DNA of 42,085 nucleotides, from NCBI GenBank assembly GCA_002431345.1, contig DJEN01000042.1, positions 1 through 42,085 on the forward strand, given 5' to 3'. Positions 14,097-21,428 of this stretch are shown here, one piece after another; positions within the stretch are counted from its first letter, which is position 1; each line of letters begins with the position of its first letter. The position numbers and the translations under genes are program-made. This DNA comes from Megasphaera sp. UBA5897. Its GTDB lineage: Bacteria; Bacillota; Negativicutes; Veillonellales; Megasphaeraceae. The notes beneath the pieces were generated by a model. The model had not been told where the DNA came from. It made no database searches and worked only from the letters and a program-made list of their open reading frames with translations.

Positions 14097-14816
14097 TTAT
14101 ATCAGCCGCACCATGACGACGGCTACCAAAAGGGAAGGCAGCAGATTGGCTACTTTGATGGTTTGGGGCCAGACTAGGTTGATGCCAACACAGAAAATTA
14201 AAATATTTCCGACTAACGAAATATTACTTAAAATAGCATCTGTCATAAAAGCAGATACACTGGCTGCCAATAGGGTCATGGCTCCCTGCAAAACCGCTAC
14301 GGGAATGAAGGAAAATATACAGCCCTTTCCCATAGACGAAGCCATAATCAAGACGATAATAAAGTCCAAAATGGCTTTGGCCAGCAGGATGGAATAATCG
14401 CCATACATGCCGTCTTGGATAGAGCCGATGATTGCCATAGCACCAATACAAACTGTCAATGAGGCAGATACAAATCCATTCGTAAATTGATTGTCGCCGT
14501 CACTGCCGGTTTTGTGTTTGAGCCAATTTCCTAATCGTTCAAATTGAGCATCTAAGTTGATGATTTCTCCGAATAGTGCGCCAACTGTTAACGATATAAT
14601 AATAACCATTGAACCATTGCTGGCTAAACTTCCATTTGGAAGAACTGTCAGCATTTTGGATAGTGTACCGGCAGCACCTAAAAATATGACGGAAAATCCC
14701 GTTGCTTTAATAATCGTATCCTGATAATTTTCTTTTAAAAATTGTTTGCATACAATGCCTAGTATTCCTCCCAAAAGAATAGCAAATGCATTGATAAAGG
14801 TTCCCAACCCTATCAT
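14097..14816 (-). CDS. DUF554 family membrane protein
   Basis: This 239-residue hydrophobic protein of the DUF554 (YqgA/YdfK) family has about six or seven predicted membrane spans. The N-terminus MIGLGTFINAFAILLGGILG and the central GALFGEIINLD followed by IGSIQDGMYGDYSILLAKA match the family pattern as I know it. The ATG at 14816 has GGGAGCG about 8 nt upstream. It is monocistronic between terminators and convergent with PFOR. The molecular function of the family is unknown, and I infer only a cytoplasmic-membrane location. Confidence 0.85.
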   Translation of the reverse strand: MIGLGTFINAFAILLGGILGIVCKQFLKENYQDTIIKATGFSVIFLGAAGTLSKMLTVLPNGSLASNGSMVIIISLTVGALFGEIINLDAQFERLGNWLKHKTGSDGDNQFTNGFVSASLTVCIGAMAIIGSIQDGMYGDYSILLAKAILDFIIVLIMASSMGKGCIFSFIPVAVLQGAMTLLAASVSAFMTDAILSNISLVGNILIFCVGINLVWPQTIKVANLLPSLLVAVVMVRLI

Positions 14817-14868
14817 TATATTTTATCGCTCCCTTTTTACATGTCATACAGTAGTATTTGCAGCATGC

Positions 14869-14913
14869 AAAAAGTCCTATGTCTGACATCATGACAGGTC
14901 AGACATGGGACTT
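14869..14913 (-). terminator. Terminator of the small secreted-protein gene
   Basis: GTCCTATGTCTGAC pairs with GTCAGACATGGGAC (one mismatch). On the minus strand it is followed by TTTTTGC. It lies about 35 nt past the stop codon of the gene at 14947-15456. Confidence 0.8.
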
Positions 14914-14946
14914 GCTGCGTTTTTATTGCTATGTATTCGTTACTAT

Positions 14947-15456
14947 TTATAGAGAAACAGGTTTTTGTTTTTCCGTTGTAGTATCTTGGAAAGGCAATGC
15001 AACTAACCGATGAGCATACATATAAAAAGCTTTCATTTGTTTGATGCGAAGCTTGTCTTTCTTGCCGTCCAGTTTTTTGCCGTCTGCTGTATATGCTCCT
15101 TGGAAATCCGCATCTATCAGGTACTTGTCTTTTACTTTATTGGCATGGATGTCTGCTTTGTATTCACTGATTTGGCTGATGAGCTGATTTTGCTGAAAGG
15201 CCATGGCGTCCACCTTTTTGGCATACTTTTCAACATACAGCGTGCAGGAAATATTTTCAATACTGCTCGGCAAATCCCGTGTCTGCAGAGCTTGCACAGA
15301 ATCCATGTCCATGTAAACAATGCCGTCAGGCTGCGTGCTTACCACACGATACCGGTACGGATTATTTTGCAGTGTGTCAGAATCCATGGCTATGGCAGAT
15401 AAGGAACTGCAGGCCAATACAGAACAGAGTGCCAGTAGAGCTTTTAGTTTTTTCAT
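14947..15456 (-). CDS. Small secreted protein of unknown function
   Basis: This 169-residue protein starts with a signal peptide: MKKLK, then a hydrophobic core LLALCSVLACSSLSAIA. The cysteine in SVLAC could be a lipobox, or signal peptidase I could cut after SAIA; I cannot decide. The mature part is mixed alpha/beta and begins with a YRVVSTQPDGIVYMDMDSV stretch. That stretch loosely recalls the surface-adhesin-E-like proteins common in Negativicutes, a weak resemblance only. The ATG at 15456 has AAAGGTGG upstream; the open frame continues upstream to 15624 but crosses the promoter. It has its own promoter and terminator. No enzymatic motif was seen. Confidence 0.7.
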   Translation of the reverse strand: MKKLKALLALCSVLACSSLSAIAMDSDTLQNNPYRYRVVSTQPDGIVYMDMDSVQALQTRDLPSSIENISCTLYVEKYAKKVDAMAFQQNQLISQISEYKADIHANKVKDKYLIDADFQGAYTADGKKLDGKKDKLRIKQMKAFYMYAHRLVALPFQDTTTEKQKPVSL

Positions 15457-15500
15457 CGTATATATCCACCTTTCTCGTATGTACATCTTAATAAGAAGAA

Positions 15501-15520
15501 GTATGGTTATTATACCATAC
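15501..15520 (-). promoter_or_regulatory. Extended -10 promoter within a dyad, secreted-protein gene
   Basis: On the minus strand, TGG-TATAAT (15517-15509) is an extended -10 element with no clear -35. It lies inside the inverted repeat GTATGG-N8-CCATAC (15501-15520), which could be an operator. Confidence 0.45.
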
Positions 15521-15713
15521 ACATATGAAAGAAATAAGAGGTTTGGCAAAATTGTAACAAAAAAGTAACAAAGGACAGCTGCAAAAAACGACGATGTGAC
15601 AGCTCTTTTGTGATGCAGGGACATGCATAGGAGTACTGCAGTTTATGTTTTGCTGCTCTGAGCAGGTACTGGGAAAATTCCTTATAAAAAATCACGCTTT
15701 TTTTATTATCATA

Positions 15714-15742
15714 TTGTGTTAACGTATGCAATGGTATATACT
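15714..15742 (+). promoter_or_regulatory. Promoter of brnQ
   Basis: TTGTGT, a 17-nt spacer and TATACT, with a predicted start near 15749. The 333-bp divergent gap 15457-15789 holds this promoter and the one for the secreted-protein gene and no further gene. Confidence 0.5.
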
Positions 15743-15768
15743 GAGGACAAATATCCTCGCATTGAGGA
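15743..15768. promoter_or_regulatory. Candidate operator at the brnQ start site
   Basis: GAGGA (15743), TCCTC (15754) and GAGGA (15764) are regularly spaced by 10-11 nt across the predicted transcription start. The first two form an inverted repeat. This is a plausible repressor site; the regulator is unknown. Confidence 0.35.
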
Positions 15769-15789
15769 CAATATATAGAGGGGGATGAT

Positions 15790-17142
15790 ATGGTGTTCAA
15801 CAATGAAAATGCCAATGCATTAATTATTGGATTTGCTATGTTTGCTGTATTCTTTGGGGCAGGCAACCTAGTTTTTCCGCCGCTCATTGGTCTTATGGCT
15901 GGTGATAGCTGGCAGATAGCCGTAGCGGGATTGACGGTATCGGCTATTTTATTTCCTATTGCGACGATAATCGCTGTCGATAATATGGGGGGAACATTAC
16001 AGGGGATTTGCCGTCCTGTTGCCGCGTGGTTTACCAAAGCCTATATGGTGATGTGGATTGTTTTTATCCTTACCTGCGGTGTGCCGCGGCAGGCCGGTGT
16101 AGGAATTGAAAGCGGACTGCTCAGCGTATTTCCGGCACTGCAGGGCAGTAACGGGCTGCGTATTGGCTTATTGGTTTTATATTTTTTAGTTGTTTTGGCT
16201 TTGACATTCCGGCCGTCTAAAATTGTAGATATTGTCGGCAAGTATTTAACGCCGTTCTTGTTGGTTTGCCTGGTAGTAATGATTGTACTGGCCTTTGTGC
16301 AGCCGTTGGGAGAACCTGTGGCACCGCAGGTAGACACGGTATTTTCCTATTCCTTTTTGCAGGGGTATCAGACCGGTGATGTCGCTGTCGGTATAGCGAT
16401 TGCCGGTATGTTTGTTGCGTCTATCAAGGCTAAAGGATATACGGATGTGGCTAAAAGACATGCCATGACCTTGAAAGCGGCAGTCATTGCTTTTTTAGGA
16501 CTGCTGATTGTATACGGCGGCTTGCTGTATTTAGGTGCTACCGGTTCCGGCATGTTTGCCAGTACCATGGATCAGACCGCACTGCTCAATGGGCTGGTGC
16601 ATGCGCTGACGGGGACTACAGGCAACGTTGTTTTGGGATTAGGCATTTTTCTTGCCTGCCTGACGACGACCATTGGCGTCGGTTCGACTATTGCCAATTT
16701 GACAGTAGACCTTTCTCATGGCAGTATATCATTTAAAGCCATGATGATTTTTGTTTGTGTTTTTGGCCTTTTAGAAGCGTGCATAGGTGTGCAGGGAATT
16801 ATTCGCTATACATTTTGGATTTTTATTGCCATTTACCCTGTATCGATTGCTTTGATGCTCTTAGGCGTATTTGCCAAGTTTATACCGAATCACGGCTCAT
16901 GGAAGGGCGCAATTTCCATGGCAACCTTGATTGGTTTATTTGAAGGATTGATGCAGCTCAATAAAAGCCAGATTACCAACCTGCCGTTAGATGCATTGAT
17001 ACAACTGTATCAGTGCATCCCGTTTGCGGCCGATGGATTTGCCTGGGTTGTGCCTTCTGTGATTGGATTTATCATAGGAACGGCTATTGTTAAATACCAA
17101 GGCAGCGATCCATATCCCATGAATGACGCTTTATATAAATAG
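15790..17142 (+). CDS. brnQ: Branched-chain amino acid transport system carrier protein
   Basis: This 450-residue member of the LIVCS (BrnQ) family is a cytoplasmic-membrane symporter for leucine, isoleucine and valine, normally driven by Na+ or H+, with about 12 membrane helices. The family N-terminus GFAMFAVFFGAGNLVFPP is intact, and the hydrophobic pattern continues to the end. The length is normal (about 430-450). The ATG at 15790 follows GAGGGGG at 5 nt. The alpha/beta hydrolase gene starts 16 nt downstream, so the two are probably one operon. In an amino-acid-using anaerobe it could also serve export; direction cannot be read from sequence. Confidence 0.92.
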   Translation: MVFNNENANALIIGFAMFAVFFGAGNLVFPPLIGLMAGDSWQIAVAGLTVSAILFPIATIIAVDNMGGTLQGICRPVAAWFTKAYMVMWIVFILTCGVPRQAGVGIESGLLSVFPALQGSNGLRIGLLVLYFLVVLALTFRPSKIVDIVGKYLTPFLLVCLVVMIVLAFVQPLGEPVAPQVDTVFSYSFLQGYQTGDVAVGIAIAGMFVASIKAKGYTDVAKRHAMTLKAAVIAFLGLLIVYGGLLYLGATGSGMFASTMDQTALLNGLVHALTGTTGNVVLGLGIFLACLTTTIGVGSTIANLTVDLSHGSISFKAMMIFVCVFGLLEACIGVQGIIRYTFWIFIAIYPVSIALMLLGVFAKFIPNHGSWKGAISMATLIGLFEGLMQLNKSQITNLPLDALIQLYQCIPFAADGFAWVVPSVIGFIIGTAIVKYQGSDPYPMNDALYK

Positions 17143-17158
17143 AGGAGATACATATACC

Positions 17159-18013
17159 ATGAAATTACAGATAGAAAACATAAAAAATGACCCACAGTGG
17201 GAAAAAGAAGAACGAAGTGCATCGTTGGAATCGATGACATTTTTAAGCGGCGGTTCGCAAATGTACGGAACAGTATTGATTCCTGGCGGCAAAAAAAATC
17301 AGACCTATCCATGCGTTGTGTTGCTGCACGGATTTCCCGGATTTGCTGCTACATTTGATATTGCGCAAAGCCTGCGGCGTACGGGTATCGTAGTTATTAG
17401 TTTTTTCTATCGCGGCAGTTGGGGAAGCCAAGGCAATTATACGTTTTCCGGGGCTGTTGATGATGCCGTTTGTGTAGCAGAATGGGCACATCGGGAAGAC
17501 ATCGCGGCGCAGTACCATATTGATAGAAATAATATGTTTTTTGTAGGACACAGCATGGGCGGATTTGTTTCTATCAACGCGACGCGGCGGCTGCCATGGA
17601 TTCGCGGCACGGCTGTCATGTCACCGTATGATTTGCCGTATTGGCCGCTGCATCAGGAAACCGAACCGATGAAGCAGGTCATTGACGAAAACTTATATGC
17701 GCTGCATATTGAATCACCGGCAGCGATATATCAGAATATAGACTACTGCTGCCAAAAAGGCTATGGCATTTTCCAGGCATATGAAGACTTAAAAGACCGC
17801 AATCTATATTTTATCGGCGCTTCTCAGGACGATGTAGCACCGGCAGCGAAAATGATTGAACCGTTGTGGAATCAGCTGCAGCAGCATACAACAGATGCCC
17901 TGCAGGCGTATGATACGTTGAATACCAATCATGCCTATGATGACAAACGATTGATAGTCAGTGAACTATTTGCAAAATGGATTGAAAAAGTACTGAACAA
18001 AATAGACGAATAA
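17159..18013 (+). CDS. Alpha/beta hydrolase
   Basis: This is a 284-residue cytoplasmic alpha/beta hydrolase without a signal peptide. The oxyanion-hole region is VVLLHGFPG, and the nucleophile elbow GHSMGG places Ser132. Asp224 or Asp225 in ASQDDVAP and His258 in NTNHAY complete a plausible triad. The ATG at 17159 is 11 nt after GAGGAG; an in-frame start at 17123 would overlap brnQ. It is co-transcribed with brnQ and closes with a strong terminator. Substrate unknown: esterase, thioesterase or acyl-peptidase activity are all possible. Confidence 0.85.
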   Translation: MKLQIENIKNDPQWEKEERSASLESMTFLSGGSQMYGTVLIPGGKKNQTYPCVVLLHGFPGFAATFDIAQSLRRTGIVVISFFYRGSWGSQGNYTFSGAVDDAVCVAEWAHREDIAAQYHIDRNNMFFVGHSMGGFVSINATRRLPWIRGTAVMSPYDLPYWPLHQETEPMKQVIDENLYALHIESPAAIYQNIDYCCQKGYGIFQAYEDLKDRNLYFIGASQDDVAPAAKMIEPLWNQLQQHTTDALQAYDTLNTNHAYDDKRLIVSELFAKWIEKVLNKIDE

Positions 18014-18016
18014 TGT

Positions 18017-18070
18017 AAAAAAGATGTTCCATGGCAATGAAACAGGTAGTGTCATGGGACATCTTTTTTT
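18017..18070 (+). terminator. Terminator of the brnQ-hydrolase operon
   Basis: AAAAAAGATGTTCCATG pairs with CATGGGACATCTTTTTTT with one wobble position. The T7 run completes an intrinsic terminator 3 nt after the stop codon. Confidence 0.9.
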
Positions 18071-18120
18071 GAAGAAACTAAATCGCAATACGACAAACTA
18101 TATACTCAAAACTATATACG

Positions 18121-18172
18121 AAAAGGAATGCAAGAAAAGATAATCTTTCACCATTTTCTTGCATTCCTTTTT
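18121..18172. terminator. Perfect 18-bp inverted repeat, terminator of the tRNA gene
   Basis: AAAAGGAATGCAAGAAAA (18121-18138) and its exact complement (18154-18171) enclose a 15-nt loop. It lies 11 nt past the tRNA 3-prime end. A/T ends on both sides mean it can stop transcription from either strand. Confidence 0.8.
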
Positions 18173-18182
18173 GCTTTGCATA

Positions 18183-18256
18183 TGGAGCGGATGAAGGGGA
18201 TCGAACCCTCGTACCAAGCTTGGGAAGCTCGTATTCTACCACTGAATTACACCCGC
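18183..18256 (-). tRNA. tRNA-Gly (anticodon CCC)
   Basis: On the minus strand the cloverleaf reads acceptor GCGGGTG / CATCCGC (one G-U), D-arm AATTCAGTGGTAGAAT, anticodon stem CGAGC / GCTTG around loop TTCCCAA (anticodon CCC), T-arm GAGGG-TTCGATC-CCCTT, discriminator T and an encoded CCA. The length is 74 nt. It decodes GGG and is a single gene with its own promoter, downstream of the uracil-DNA glycosylase gene on the same strand. Confidence 0.95.
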
Positions 18257-18294
18257 AAGTACCTATATAGTATAACAGAATACATAGGTACTTG
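18256..18294. promoter_or_regulatory. 11-bp inverted repeat across the tRNA promoter
   Basis: CAAGTACCTAT (18256-18266) and ATAGGTACTTG (18284-18294) flank the -10 hexamer of the tRNA promoter. The left arm begins at the tRNA 5-prime end. It could be a DNA operator or a structure in read-through RNA from the upstream gene. Confidence 0.45.
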
Positions 18295-18298
18295 TAAA
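18269..18298 (-). promoter_or_regulatory. Promoter of tRNA-Gly
   Basis: On the minus strand, TTTACA, an 18-nt spacer and TATACT, ending 12 nt before the mature tRNA 5-prime end. Confidence 0.6.
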
Positions 18299-18305
18299 GA
18301 AAAAA

Positions 18306-18965
18306 TTAAAAATGACGAGTTTCTTTTAAATCTGCGTATTGTGCCAGTAAATCCGGCTTTTCCGGGCTTTGGTATGTATAGTCCGGCATGGCTTCTTTTG
18401 CTTTTTCTACAGCTGCTTTGAAATCATAGTAGACCTGCCATTTGGATTCGATGAGATTTTTCCCTGTTTGGCGCAGGAGAAATGCCGGATGATATGTCGG
18501 CATGACGGGAATGCCGTGATAGTCAAACCACTTGCCGCGGTTGTGCATAATGCTGGCTGTGCGTCCATAGAAATATTGAAAAGCGACTTTGCCAAGACAA
18601 ACAATAACGTGGGGATGGATGAGTTCGATTTCTTTGACTAAATGGATGTTGGCACAGAATTTACCTTCTTCCAAGGTAGGCGTGCGGTTGTTTTGCGGCC
18701 GGCATTTGACAATGTTCGTCACGTAGACGTGGTCGCGCGTAAGGCCGACACTCCACAAGGCTTTGTCTAATAACTGTCCCGACGGTCCTACGAGAGGAAC
18801 GCCGTATTCATCTTCCACACCGCCAGGTCCTTCACCGACAAACATCAGGGGAGAATTGACATCTCCGGAGTAACGCGTAGGGCCTCGGTTTCCCTCATGG
18901 CGCAGTTTGCAGGCAGTGCACTGCATGAGATCGTGCAGCCATGGTTTCATTTCTTCATTTGTCAT
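18306..18965 (-). CDS. udg: Uracil-DNA glycosylase, family 4
   Basis: This 219-residue iron-sulfur uracil-DNA glycosylase starts base-excision repair of deaminated cytosine. Cys16 and Cys19 (QCTACKL), Cys88 (KCRPQNNRTP) and Cys104 (GKFCANIH) match the spacing of the four [4Fe-4S] ligands in family 4. The active-site loops are GEGPGGVEDE near 44-53 and YHPAFLL in the C-terminal half. The ATG at 18965 overlaps the stop of the upstream gene (ATGA) and has GGAAGGAAG upstream. A start at 19016 would lengthen the overlap without need. The overlap implies translational coupling with the YbaK gene. Confidence 0.93.
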   Translation of the reverse strand: MTNEEMKPWLHDLMQCTACKLRHEGNRGPTRYSGDVNSPLMFVGEGPGGVEDEYGVPLVGPSGQLLDKALWSVGLTRDHVYVTNIVKCRPQNNRTPTLEEGKFCANIHLVKEIELIHPHVIVCLGKVAFQYFYGRTASIMHNRGKWFDYHGIPVMPTYHPAFLLRQTGKNLIESKWQVYYDFKAAVEKAKEAMPDYTYQSPEKPDLLAQYADLKETRHF

Positions 18966-19474
18966 CGTACTCTTCCTTCCGTCAATGTAATGTCGTTTAT
19001 CGTTAAGTCGCACCATGCGGCGCCCAGTAAATCCACAATCCGCTGTGGCGCAACCAAAACCTGCTGTCCGCGCATACCGGCGCTGAGACTAATCGTATCG
19101 CAGTGTGCTGCAGCGAGGTCCAGATAGGTAGGAAAGTGCTTTTTCATGCCAATAGGAGAACAGCCGCCGCGAATGTAGCCTGTAAGACCGGGGAGGTCTT
19201 TGACATGCAGAAGCTGCACGCTTTTGTTTCCGCTGCAGGAAGCGGCTTTTTTTAAATCCAATTCCTTGTCGCTGGGAATGCAGAAGACAACAGGGCCTGT
19301 TTTATTTCCCTGTCCAACGAGTGTTTTAAATACTTGACCCGGATGCATGCCGAGTTCTGCTGCAGCGTGTATGCCGGAAAGGTCTTCTTCTGTATAGTCA
19401 TAGGCTTTTGCTGTATATGGAATTTTTTGTTTATCTAAAATCCGCATGACATTCGTCTTTTTCAGCCTTGCCAT
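18962..19474 (-). CDS. ybaK: Cys-tRNA(Pro)/Cys-tRNA(Cys) deacylase
   Basis: This 170-residue YbaK/EbsC (INS-superfamily) trans-editing protein hydrolyses mischarged Cys-tRNA(Pro). The conserved lysine corresponds to Lys50 in PGQVFKTLVGQG, and GYIRGGCSPIGMKK is the family signature further on. The ATG at 19474 has AAAGGATG upstream; in-frame starts further up would cross the promoter. It is the first gene of a two-gene operon with udg, with an ATGA overlap. Confidence 0.92.
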   Translation of the reverse strand: MARLKKTNVMRILDKQKIPYTAKAYDYTEEDLSGIHAAAELGMHPGQVFKTLVGQGNKTGPVVFCIPSDKELDLKKAASCSGNKSVQLLHVKDLPGLTGYIRGGCSPIGMKKHFPTYLDLAAAHCDTISLSAGMRGQQVLVAPQRIVDLLGAAWCDLTINDITLTEGRVR

Positions 19475-19508
19475 TTTCTTCACATCCTTTAGTATAGAAA
19501 CTACTTTA

Positions 19509-19537
19509 ACTATAGCAACATATAGGTATTTTTTCAA
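19509..19537 (-). promoter_or_regulatory. Promoter of ybaK-udg
   Basis: On the minus strand, TTGAAA, a 17-nt spacer and TATAGT, with a short leader of about 30 nt. Confidence 0.65.
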
Positions 19538-19582
19538 GATAGCTGCCGAGAAGGAAAATAATGAAAAGTATATTCCTTTATA

Positions 19583-19611
19583 TTGTATTTTGAGCACAAC
19601 TCTTTTATAAT
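19583..19611 (+). promoter_or_regulatory. Promoter of the amidase-permease-amidohydrolase operon
   Basis: TTGTAT, a 17-nt spacer and TATAAT, with a predicted start near 19618 and a 30-nt leader. Confidence 0.65.
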
Positions 19612-19648
19612 TTTACAGTATAAACGTATGCAGAAAGAAGGTGCATCT

Positions 19649-20434
19649 ATGAACATTGCAGCAGTTCAGTTAGATGTCGTATTGGGAGATGTAGATACGA
19701 ATTACGCAGCAGCAGAAAGGGCGATAACCCAGGCTGCGCGTACCGGTGCCGATATAGTGGTGCTGCCTGAAATGTGGAACACGTCTTTTTATCCGGACAA
19801 TGTACAGCAATTAGCCGATAATGACGGCAGACGAACCAAGGCGTTTCTAACGTCGCTGGCTCAAACATATCATGTTCATATCGTAGGAGGCTCTGTAGCC
19901 AACTGCAAGGCGGATGGCGTATACAACACGACGTATGTAGTCAATCGTGAAGGCGAGATAGCCGGTACATATGATAAGGTACATGTCTTCACGCCGGGAG
20001 GAGAGGACACAGCGTTTCACGCCGGCAATAGATTAAATGTATTTACCTTGGACGGTGTGACGATGGCTTCGATTATTTGTTACGACCTGCGGTTTGCAGA
20101 ATGGGTCCGCATGGCAGCACTGGCAGGAGCAAAAGTGCTTTTTGTACCGGCAGCCTGGCCGGATGTGCGCATAGACCATTGGCGGATTTTAAATCGTGCC
20201 AGGGCGATTGAAAACCAAATGATTGTAGTGGCAGTCAATAACTGCGGGACAGCAGGAAACTTTCATTTTGGCGGGCATTCTATGATTATTGATCCATTAG
20301 GAACGGTATTGGGAGAAGGACAAGAAACACCGGCAGTCGTAACGGCTGATGTGGATATAGACTGCATTGCGTCTGTCCGCGAAAAAATAAATGTATTCCG
20401 TGACAGACGGCCGGAATTATATCAGATTCATTGA
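19649..20434 (+). CDS. Nitrilase-superfamily carbon-nitrogen hydrolase, omega-amidase-like
   Basis: This 261-residue cytoplasmic amidohydrolase has the Glu-Lys-Cys triad visible as Glu41 (VVLPEMW), Lys110 (YDKVHVFTPGGE) and Cys144 (IICYDLRFAEW). The length and motifs fit the Nit2/YafV omega-amidase branch, which cleaves 2-oxoglutaramate or 2-oxosuccinamate to the 2-oxo acid and ammonia. Other short-chain amides are possible. I start at ATG 19649 (MNIAAVQLDV), 5 nt after AAGGTG. It is the first gene of an operon with a permease and an M20 hydrolase. Confidence 0.85.
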   Translation: MNIAAVQLDVVLGDVDTNYAAAERAITQAARTGADIVVLPEMWNTSFYPDNVQQLADNDGRRTKAFLTSLAQTYHVHIVGGSVANCKADGVYNTTYVVNREGEIAGTYDKVHVFTPGGEDTAFHAGNRLNVFTLDGVTMASIICYDLRFAEWVRMAALAGAKVLFVPAAWPDVRIDHWRILNRARAIENQMIVVAVNNCGTAGNFHFGGHSMIIDPLGTVLGEGQETPAVVTADVDIDCIASVREKINVFRDRRPELYQIH

Positions 20435-20451
20435 TAAAGGAAGCGATTTAT

Positions 20452-21402
20452 ATGGCGGGAATGATTCATGGCCTGCAGGGAATTTTTGAAATATTATTTA
20501 TTATTGGCATTGGCTTTGTGTTGGCGAAAAAAGGCTGGTTTTCAGCAGATACGAGTGCGCTGCTGACCAAACTGGTTATGAAAATATCATTGCCGCTGTA
20601 CATGCTGTGCCAACTAAAGAAAGATTTTACTCACGATTCACTGCTGCAGATTGCACCGGATTTGCTGCTGCCCTTTGCCTCTATTTTATTGGCATATGCA
20701 GTAGGACGGCTGGCTGTTAAGGTACTGCATATACGGCAGGAACGGCAGGGAATATTTATTACGTGCTTTTTTATTGCCAACACGATTTTTATTGGCCTGC
20801 CGGTTAACTTGGCATTATTTGGTACGCAAAGCGTACCGTCTGTCATGTTGTATTATATGGCCAATACGACCATGTTTTGGACGCTGGGGGTCTATCATAT
20901 CGTCAATGACAGTACCGGCGGCAGCGGGAATATGCCGCTGTTTTCTTTGCAAACGATCAAAAAAGTATTGTCACCGCCGTTATTGGGCTTTTTAGCCGGA
21001 CTGCTGCTCATTCTTTTAGACATCCCTCTGCCGGATTTTCTGCTGGTATCGTTTCAGTATGTAGGGAATATGGCGACGCCGTTGTCACTTATGGTCATTG
21101 GCATTGAAATGAGCCGTATTTCCTTGGCTTCTGTGCATTGGGACAGGGATTTGATAGGTGCTTTGGCCGGCCGCTTTATCGTTTGCCCTCTGTGCGTGCT
21201 GGTACTGCTCCCGCTGATTCCGGTTACGCCGATGTCGGCACAGGTCTTTTCTATGCAGGCCAGTATGCCGGCTATGACGCAAATGACTGTTGTTGCCAAG
21301 TCAGTGGGTGCTGATGTCAGCTATTCGACGCAGGTCAGCTTTCTTTCGGTACTGCTGGGGCTAATTGTGATTCCCTTATATATGTTTATATTGCAGTGGT
21401 AA
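20452..21402 (+). CDS. AEC family transporter (auxin efflux/malate permease type)
   Basis: This 316-residue integral membrane protein of the auxin efflux carrier (AEC/MleP) family has about ten membrane helices in two halves. The N-terminus reads FEILFIIGIGFVLAKKGWF, and LVMKISLPLYMLCQL and FIANTIFIGLPVNLALFG are family-typical segments. Relatives move organic anions such as malate or malonate, or amino-acid derivatives. I chose ATG 20452, preceded by AAAGGAAG; a TTG at 20431 overlapping the previous stop codon lacks a ribosome site. It sits between two amide-cleaving enzymes, suggesting transport of an amide or acyl-amino acid. Confidence 0.87.
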   Translation: MAGMIHGLQGIFEILFIIGIGFVLAKKGWFSADTSALLTKLVMKISLPLYMLCQLKKDFTHDSLLQIAPDLLLPFASILLAYAVGRLAVKVLHIRQERQGIFITCFFIANTIFIGLPVNLALFGTQSVPSVMLYYMANTTMFWTLGVYHIVNDSTGGSGNMPLFSLQTIKKVLSPPLLGFLAGLLLILLDIPLPDFLLVSFQYVGNMATPLSLMVIGIEMSRISLASVHWDRDLIGALAGRFIVCPLCVLVLLPLIPVTPMSAQVFSMQASMPAMTQMTVVAKSVGADVSYSTQVSFLSVLLGLIVIPLYMFILQW

Positions 21403-21428
21403 GATGAAATATATTGCAGGAGGATATC

